Source: Chryseobacterium gleum (lineage in GTDB: Bacteria > Bacteroidota > Bacteroidia > Flavobacteriales_D > Crocinitomicaceae). Taken from it: a stretch of DNA of 11,203 nt. The stretch is taken from NCBI GenBank assembly GCA_943326315.2, contig CALPSU020000049.1, positions 1 to 11,203 of the forward strand, read 5' to 3'. This document shows positions 7,423 through 11,203 of this stretch, piece after piece (the stretch's first letter is position 1; each line of letters starts with the position of its first letter). The translations under genes and the position numbers were made by a program. Under the pieces are notes generated by a model. It made no database searches and was not told the origin of the DNA. It was given only the letters and a program-made list of their open reading frames with translations.

Positions 7423-7524
7423 TAATTTTTTCAGTCTTTTTATGGTTAAATGATAATATATTCTTGTTTTTTATAGTTTTCTTTAAATATTTCACAAAGT
7501 AGAGCTAAATATTACCATTTTTTA

Positions 7525-7595
7525 CGCTCAGCTGGATTTGTGATTCTGTGGTCCCTCGCTCTCGCTCCTCTGGATTTGCAATCCAGAGTTTTTTT
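7525..7595 (-). repeat. Left REP repeats (two units, one forming a perfect hairpin)
   Basis: The first unit, CGCTCAGCTGGATTTG (7525-7540), and the second, CTCGCTCCTCTGGATTTGCA (7561-7580), are the same element in the same direction. The second begins a perfect hairpin: CTCTGGATT (7568-7576), loop TGC, AATCCAGAG (7580-7588), followed by seven T. The T-run means it could also stop plus-strand transcription before the transposase gene. Confidence 0.8.
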
Positions 7596-7623
7596 GAGCA
7601 CTTAAACTGAACTATGAATTGAT

Positions 7624-7645
7624 TTGGATTTAATAATCCAAGCGG
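7624..7645. repeat. Degenerate REP palindrome just upstream of the transposase gene
   Basis: TTGGATT (7624-7630), loop TAAT and AATCCAA (7635-7641) form a hairpin followed by GCGG, resembling the right-side hairpin with its AATCCAGCGG arm. It looks like a decayed third copy on the left side. Confidence 0.45.
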
Positions 7646-7711
7646 TAAATTAAAGTAAGAATAAAATTTTAAAACTATAAAATAGCTCAATTTTCTCACT
7701 ATCTTCAATAG

Positions 7712-8284
7712 ATGAAACAAGGAGAAAAACAAAACTTAAAAAGTGATAGAGCCTATTATATAACTATGACAGTTGTTGGTTGGGTTGATGTGTTTACAAG
7801 AAAAAATCATAGGGAAGCTGTGATTGAATCTTTAAAATATTGTCAAAAAGAAAAAGGATTAATCATCTATGCATATTGTATTATGAGCAATCATATTCAC
7901 ATGATTGTTGATGTAAATGAGCCATATTTGTTAAAAGATACGATTCGAGATTTTAAAAAATTTACCTCAAAGAAAATCGTGCAACAAATTCAATGTGAAC
8001 GAGAAAGTAGAAGAGAATGGATGTTGAAATTTTTTGAACAAGAAGCAGGGCTTAGTGAAAAGCATAAATCATATAAATTCTGGCAAGTTGGTAACCATGC
8101 AATTGAAGTGTTTACTGAAAAATTTGTTTGGGAGAAAATCAATTACATTCACCAAAATCCAGTTAAAGCAGGATTAGTTCAAAATGAATTTAACTGGATT
8201 TATTCATCTGCTACAAATTACCAAGATATGGAAAGTGTTATTGAGGTTGAAAAAATAGCCCAAAGATTGATTACATTTAATTAA
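7712..8284 (+). CDS. REP-associated tyrosine transposase (Y1/IS200-like HUH family)
   Basis: This is a 190-residue single-domain protein of the TnpA-REP (RAYT) family, which nicks and rejoins single-stranded REP hairpins. The metal-binding HUH motif is intact in YCIMSNHIHMIVD (55-67; His61 and His63). DFKKFTSKKI (80-89), FWQVGNH (123-129) and YIHQNPVKAGLV (145-156) are RAYT hallmarks in the expected order, followed by WIYSSATNY (162-170). The catalytic tyrosine cannot be assigned with certainty; Tyr121 and Tyr145 are candidates. Length and motifs look complete, with no frameshift. An in-frame TAG directly before the ATG fixes the start. No TAnnTTTG promoter is seen upstream, and a hairpin plus T-run at 7568-7595 may shield it from read-through, so expression is likely low. 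The flanking REP repeats are the probable substrate. Such genes are generally single-copy and domesticated rather than freely transposing (family knowledge). Confidence 0.9.
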   Translation: MKQGEKQNLKSDRAYYITMTVVGWVDVFTRKNHREAVIESLKYCQKEKGLIIYAYCIMSNHIHMIVDVNEPYLLKDTIRDFKKFTSKKIVQQIQCERESRREWMLKFFEQEAGLSEKHKSYKFWQVGNHAIEVFTEKFVWEKINYIHQNPVKAGLVQNEFNWIYSSATNYQDMESVIEVEKIAQRLITFN

Positions 8285-8332
8285 TCCTATATTTGAAGAT
8301 GAATTTTAGAAAAAAGATTATGCTTCGTGTTT

Positions 8333-8394
8333 CCGCAGGATTGCAAATCCAGCGGAACGGGTGCAAATCCAGCGGAGCGGGTTGTAAATCTAGC
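8333..8394 (+). repeat. Right REP repeats: 20-bp tandem units with hairpin
   Basis: Two tandem units, 8342-8361 and 8362-8381 (TGCAAATCCAGCGGAxCGGG), differ at one base. A decayed third unit, TGTAAATCTAGC, ends at 8394. The first unit overlaps a hairpin: CCGCAGGATT (8333-8342), loop GCA, AATCCAGCGG (8346-8355), with one A-A mismatch. The units are inverted relative to those left of the transposase gene. They end 72 bp before the prfB -7 element. Confidence 0.85.
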
Positions 8395-8466
8395 TTAAAG
8401 GAACGTGTGAGAGGGTAAACCTTTAAAGTCTAATATGTAAATTCAAATAGTCTAAATACTTTTAAT

Positions 8467-8474
8467 TACTTTTG
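8467..8474 (+). promoter_or_regulatory. -7 promoter element of prfB, very close to the ATG
   Basis: TACTTTTG is a full TAnnTTTG match ending only 7 bp before the ATG at 8482. With the usual start point about 4-8 bases downstream of this element, the transcript would begin within about three bases of the ATG. No clear TTTG -33 element was found upstream. Confidence 0.55.
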
Positions 8475-8481
8475 TATCATC

Positions 8482-9567
8482 ATGATAAAACCAGAGCAGT
8501 TAAAAGAAGTTAGTAATCGTATAGATGCGATTGAAGAATATCTTAAAATTAAGGAAAAGAAAATGCAGTTAGCTGAAGAAGAGCTAAAAACGCAAGATCC
8601 TGGGTTTTGGGATGATCCAAAAAAAGCTGAAATTCAAATGAAAGCTATCCGAAGTTTGAAATATTGGGTTGCTACTTTTGATGCTTTAAAAAGTTCATAT
8701 GAAGATTTAGAGGTTCTAAATGATTTTGCTAAAGATGGTGATGGTGATGATGCAGAATTAAAAACCCATTATTCAACTTTATTAGAAGAAGTAGATGCTT
8801 TAGAGTTAAAAAACATGCTTTCTGGTGAAGAAGATGCTTTAAGTGCAGTATTGCAAATTACCGCAGGTGCAGGAGGAACAGAGAGTTGTGATTGGGCTTC
8901 TATTTTAACTCGTATGTACATGATGTGGGGACAGAAGAACGGTTATAAAATAAAAGAATTGAACTATCAAGAAGGTGATGTAGCTGGAATTAAAACGGTT
9001 ACTTTAGAATTTGAAGGTGAATTTGGATTTGGCTATTTAAAAGGTGAAAATGGAGTGCATCGTTTGGTTCGGATTTCTCCATTTGATTCAAATGCAAAAC
9101 GTCATACTTCTTTTGCTTCTGTTTATGTTTATCCTTTGGTTGATGATACGATTGAAATTCATGTAAATCCTGCTGACATTACATGGGACACTTTCCGTTC
9201 TGGAGGTGCAGGTGGACAAAACGTAAATAAAGTTGAGACAGCTGTTCGTTTAAAACATGGACCATCCGGAATTATTATTGAAAATTCTGAATCTCGTTCT
9301 CAATTAGGTAATAAAGAAAAAGCTATGCAATTGTTGAAATCTCAATTGTATGAGTTGGAATACCGTGCTCGTATGGAAAAAAGAAGTGAGATCGAAGCAG
9401 GGAAGAAAAAAATTGAGTGGGGATCTCAAATAAGAAATTATGTACTTCACCCATACAAATTAATTAAAGACGTTAGAACAGGGCACGAAACAGGAAATGT
9501 GGATGCAGTTTTAGACGGCGATTTAAATGAATTCTTAAAATCATATTTAATGACTTTTGGAAATTGA
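8482..9567 (+). CDS. prfB: Peptide chain release factor 2
   Basis: The 361-residue factor releases finished proteins at UGA and UAA codons on the ribosome. Domain order is normal: an N-terminal helical domain (about 1-110, including DPGFWDDP), ITAGAGGTESCDWASILTRMY (start 126) opening the central domain, and GVHRLVRISPFDSNAKRHTSF (from 191). The latter contains the stop-codon recognition tripeptide Ser-Pro-Phe (199-201) typical of RF2. SGGAGGQNVNKVETAVR (240-256) contains the catalytic GGQ (244-246). Many bacterial prfB genes have an in-frame UGA near codon 26 read by a +1 frameshift. Here the equivalent place reads EEYL-KIKEKK, encoded by CTT AAA with no stop, so autoregulation by frameshifting is absent. 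The gene has its own promoter and no visible Shine-Dalgarno. It is followed directly by a CCTAAA-type inverted repeat. It itself uses TGA as stop. Confidence 0.96.
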   Translation: MIKPEQLKEVSNRIDAIEEYLKIKEKKMQLAEEELKTQDPGFWDDPKKAEIQMKAIRSLKYWVATFDALKSSYEDLEVLNDFAKDGDGDDAELKTHYSTLLEEVDALELKNMLSGEEDALSAVLQITAGAGGTESCDWASILTRMYMMWGQKNGYKIKELNYQEGDVAGIKTVTLEFEGEFGFGYLKGENGVHRLVRISPFDSNAKRHTSFASVYVYPLVDDTIEIHVNPADITWDTFRSGGAGGQNVNKVETAVRLKHGPSGIIIENSESRSQLGNKEKAMQLLKSQLYELEYRARMEKRSEIEAGKKKIEWGSQIRNYVLHPYKLIKDVRTGHETGNVDAVLDGDLNEFLKSYLMTFGN

Positions 9568-9645
9568 TTTGGGTGTTAGGAGTTAGGTGATGGGTTTTAG
9601 CTCTTCACAGACCTAATAACTAACACCTAAAAACTAAAACCTAAT
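9568..9645. repeat. Long imperfect inverted repeat of TTAGGT/ACCTAA units after prfB
   Basis: The left arm (9568 to about 9603) is made of TTAGG-like units and the right arm (9608-9645) of CCTAA-like units. The right arm's reverse complement aligns along its whole length with the left arm. Exact pairs include GGTGTTAG (9572-9579) with CTAACACC (9620-9627), and GGTTTTAG (9593-9600) with CTAAAACC (9634-9641). The element begins at the base after the prfB TGA. Its right arm matches the single-arm copy at 209-246. It may act as a transcript-end structure, though no T-run follows. Confidence 0.65.
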
Positions 9646-9749
9646 CAACCATTCACCACCTAAAAAAAACCATTTCCCTCTAATAATCTCTAAATACAGC
9701 TATTATTAGCGTTAGACAAAGTATGTTTTTTTCATTAAAATAAGTACTG

Positions 9750-9757
9750 TAAATTTG
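9750..9757 (+). promoter_or_regulatory. Orphan -7 promoter element in the intergenic region
   Basis: TAAATTTG is a full match to TAnnTTTG, located about 180 bp after prfB and facing the hairpin-plus-T-run that ends at 9852. No protein gene follows on this strand, so it is best explained as the promoter of a small RNA. The -33 region is T-rich (9726-9732) without an exact TTTG. Confidence 0.45.
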
Positions 9758-9762
9758 TAATA

Positions 9763-9852
9763 GTAGTTATAGTTTATTTTATGTTTAGGTAACCGGGTTT
9801 CTAATCGTCATTATTATTTCAATTAATGACGATTATGTTCCGGCTTTTTTTT
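9763..9852 (+). ncRNA. Candidate small non-coding RNA of about 90 nt
   Basis: A consensus -7 element (9750-9757) is followed 95 bp later by a strong terminator hairpin with T8 and no open reading frame between, which is the architecture of an independent small RNA. The predicted transcript starts near 9763. It contains an A/U-rich 5' part and AGGTAACCGGGTTTC, then the terminator stem. I do not recognise the sequence as a named RNA family. The alternative is an extended 3' UTR of prfB ending at the same terminator. Start is predicted; end is set by the T-run. Confidence 0.4.
9793..9852 (+). terminator. Intrinsic terminator with 11-bp stem and T8 run
   Basis: TAATCGTCATT (9802-9812) and AATGACGATTA (9825-9835) form a perfect stem with a 12-nt loop. 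An outer CCGG (9793-9796) can pair with CCGG (9840-9843) across short internal loops. Eight T follow at 9845-9852. It would end either the candidate small RNA or read-through from prfB. Confidence 0.8.
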
Positions 9853-10245
9853 GCCATTTAAATTTCTACTTTATATTGCTTTATCGGGTAAACCATGGAT
9901 CAAAACCAGAAGTCTATGAGATGTAAAACTTTATACTCTATTAAATTATAAATTGAATAGCAATTTTACCTATACAATCTTCTCTTACTTAGCTTCTCCT
10001 AGTCAAATCGCAGGTAGATAGTCTTCTTCACTTCTTTCAAAGTTTGTAGTTTTCAAAATAAGAAATTTCTATTTAATACTGAAAAACAGAATTATAATTA
10101 ATAAGAAATTTACAGCTGTTTTTTTAAAATTTCTAAGCTTTTCAATGTTTTTTTAAAAAAACTATTCAATAGAATTCCCCCCCCCCAAGTTTTAGATTTG
10201 ATTTGTAAGTTAGCGAAAGGAGATCAGACATTTTAAATTCGTCTA
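9853..10245. other. Gene-free A/T-rich spacer with a C10 run
   Basis: No open frame with coding character was seen. Notable items are a run of ten C (10177-10186), strongly out of place in A/T-rich sequence, and a 16-bp perfect palindrome of seven T and seven A bounded by G and C (10147-10162). A repeated AAGAAATTT motif occurs around 10060-10115. No GC-rich terminator hairpin for the minus-strand gene ending at 10246 was identified, though one could be hidden in this stretch. Confidence 0.5.
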
Positions 10246-11203
10246 TTAACGGATTAGATTTATTATCCCATTAATATTTATTCTTTTATCATCTCCCTTT
10301 AAAGAATAATATACTTTCCACGTATAAGTGCCATTTTGTGCCTTTTCAGTTGAATTCATTTTTATTCCATTCCAACCTTTATTTATGTCGGTTGTTTCAA
10401 ATACTATTTGTCCCCATCTATTGAATATCATTAATGAATATCCTTTTTCATCATAACCTGAATTAAATATTGGTTTAAATTCTTGATTATATTGATCTCC
10501 ATCTGGTGTAAATGAATTTGGTATATAATAAATGATGGGTTCAAAAATCTTCACAGTATTTTTTATTGAATCAATGCATCCATTTAGAGAAGTTGCAATT
10601 AATTTTACGGTAAACGTTACTGTGTCTTTGGATTGGTATTCATGTTCCGGTGATTCAAGAGTTGAAAATGTTCCATCTCCAAAATCCCACGAATAATTAA
10701 CAGCATTTGAAGTACCATTAACCATTTTTGAAATTGCGTTTATTGTTGAAATTGAGTTCGGGGTAGGAGTGAAGGCTGCTATAGGTTTATTGTTAATAGT
10801 TACAACAACAGAATCTACCTTTGATTTACAGCCATTTAAATCTCCTTGAATAAAGTATACTCCTCCAAATTCAATTTCAGAAGGATTCGTTAAAGTACTA
10901 TTTAGTAAAAAGTCAGAGTAATAACTAAATACGCTTCCTTGAGAACTTCCTAAACTTCTAGATGGATTTGTTAGATCTATTTTTTCAGGTGAACATATTG
11001 TTAGCGAATCTACAAAAGCAATAACTGGTATTGGTTTTACAGTTACAGTTACAGTTGTCGTTCCTATACAAAGATTTGCATCAATTCCCGTTAATGAATA
11101 GGTAGTTGTGGCTCCAGGAAAAACATTGTAAGGATTATTTGTAGCTCCTTGACCCCATGAATATATAGAACCTCCAGTCGCTATTAATGTTGCCATTTCT
11201 CCA
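10246..11203 (-). CDS. Type IX-secreted surface protein, C-terminal part (gliding motility-associated/type B sorting domain; cut by window edge)
   Basis: The frame is open to the window edge, so the true start lies outside. The ATG at 11194-11196 is internal, because in-frame codons for Gly-Glu precede it and the sequence MATLIATGGSIYSWGQGATNNPYNVFPG is mid-repeat of a typical Ig-like domain. Domains in order, counted from that Met: Ig-like repeat (1-52), a second repeat including GVYFIQGDLNGC (about 112-123), and a PKD domain with YSWDFGDGTFSTLESPEHEY (168-187). The C-terminal domain begins at YYIPNSFTPDGDQYN (223-237) and runs through FNRWGQIVFETTDINKGWNG to NGTYTWKVYY. That last block is the gliding motility-associated (CHU_C/type B) sorting domain, which sends proteins through the type IX system to the cell surface. 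The whole protein is probably a large adhesin or matrix protein. Confidence 0.9.
   Translation of the reverse strand, partial: GEMATLIATGGSIYSWGQGATNNPYNVFPGATTTYSLTGIDANLCIGTTTVTVTVKPIPVIAFVDSLTICSPEKIDLTNPSRSLGSSQGSVFSYYSDFLLNSTLTNPSEIEFGGVYFIQGDLNGCKSKVDSVVVTINNKPIAAFTPTPNSISTINAISKMVNGTSNAVNYSWDFGDGTFSTLESPEHEYQSKDTVTFTVKLIATSLNGCIDSIKNTVKIFEPIIYYIPNSFTPDGDQYNQEFKPIFNSGYDEKGYSLMIFNRWGQIVFETTDINKGWNGIKMNSTEKAQNGTYTWKVYYSLKGDDKRININGIINLIR

Larger units (their letters stand above)
7525..8394 (+). mobile_element. REP/RAYT unit: HUH transposase gene flanked by inverted palindromic repeats
   Basis: The unit consists of one RAYT-family gene (7712-8284) with REP-like palindromes on both sides. 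The left hairpin core GGATTTGCAATCC (7572-7584) and the right hairpin core GGATTGCAAATCC (8338-8350) are exact reverse complements, so the repeats face each other across the gene. The left 20-mer 7561-7580 matches the reverse complement of the right units at 18 of 20 positions. The unit lies between gcvH and prfB without touching either gene or the visible promoter of either. The ends are judged from the outermost recognisable repeat; no target-site duplication was identified, as is usual for RAYTs. Confidence 0.75.

Noticed and set aside
7393..7500. Glycine riboswitch before gcvH
   Set aside because: The -7 element leaves a leader of about 17 nt, and no aptamer-like GC-rich structure is visible upstream.
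7505..7732. Minus-strand open frame of 75 codons overlapping the left REP repeats
   Set aside because: It reads through the palindromes and A/T-rich spacer, has low-complexity hydrophobic composition, and overlaps the transposase start. No family resemblance.
8342..8394. 20-bp tandem repeats as a possible CRISPR array
   Set aside because: The units are directly adjacent with no spacers, there are only two full copies, and no cas gene is present. They match the REP palindromes.
10147..10162. T7A7 palindrome as a terminator of the surface-protein gene
   Set aside because: It is pure A/T without a loop, about 84 bp past the stop codon, and too weak to be called a terminator.
11194..11196. ATG as the start of the surface-protein gene
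   Set aside because: The frame stays open to the window edge, and the residues around this Met are in the middle of an Ig-like repeat, so it is an internal methionine.

Overview
The window looks like chromosomal DNA of a Flavobacterium-type member of the Bacteroidota. The DNA is AT-rich, and several genes are preceded by the Bacteroidota -7 promoter element TAnnTTTG rather than E. coli-type boxes. Shine-Dalgarno sequences are weak or absent. The protein set also fits: a short SDR-type threonine dehydrogenase, a cell-surface protein with the gliding-motility/type IX secretion C-terminal domain, and a Bacteroidota-style REP-associated transposase. Most genes are housekeeping or catabolic, and I see no defence island, prophage or CRISPR array.

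Layout. Positions 1-1401 (minus strand) carry a tyrosine-degradation pair: hmgA, followed by the 5' end of hppD, which runs off the left edge. Divergently, 1663-2610 encodes L-threonine 3-dehydrogenase. Next on the plus strand come a secreted MORN-type repeat protein (2773-3642) with a clear terminator, a CCACAG...CTGTGG intergenic repeat, and deoC (3842-4678). deoC converges on the potassium transporter gene kup (minus, 4731-6734) across a 19-bp perfect stem-loop. gcvH (minus, 7015-7392) follows, with its own promoter and terminator.

Positions 7525-8394 form a compact REP/RAYT unit: an HUH transposase gene flanked by inverted copies of a GGATTTGCAATCC-core palindrome. Immediately beyond it is prfB (8482-9567), whose promoter lies so close to the ATG that the message is probably leaderless. 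The gene lacks the programmed frameshift found in many bacterial prfB genes. The 678-bp gap after prfB holds a long imperfect inverted repeat, a promoter-to-terminator unit that looks like a roughly 90-nt small RNA (about 9763-9852), and a C10 run. The right edge holds the C-terminal part of a large type IX-secreted adhesin-like protein (minus, 10246 to the edge).

Functional links. HmgA and HPPD perform consecutive steps of tyrosine catabolism. Threonine dehydrogenase makes the precursor of glycine, and GcvH belongs to the complex that oxidises glycine, so the window is weighted toward amino-acid breakdown, although these genes are not one operon. The observations most worth a second look are the REP/RAYT unit, the candidate small RNA, the repeat that directly follows the stop codons of both hmgA and prfB, and the near-leaderless prfB.
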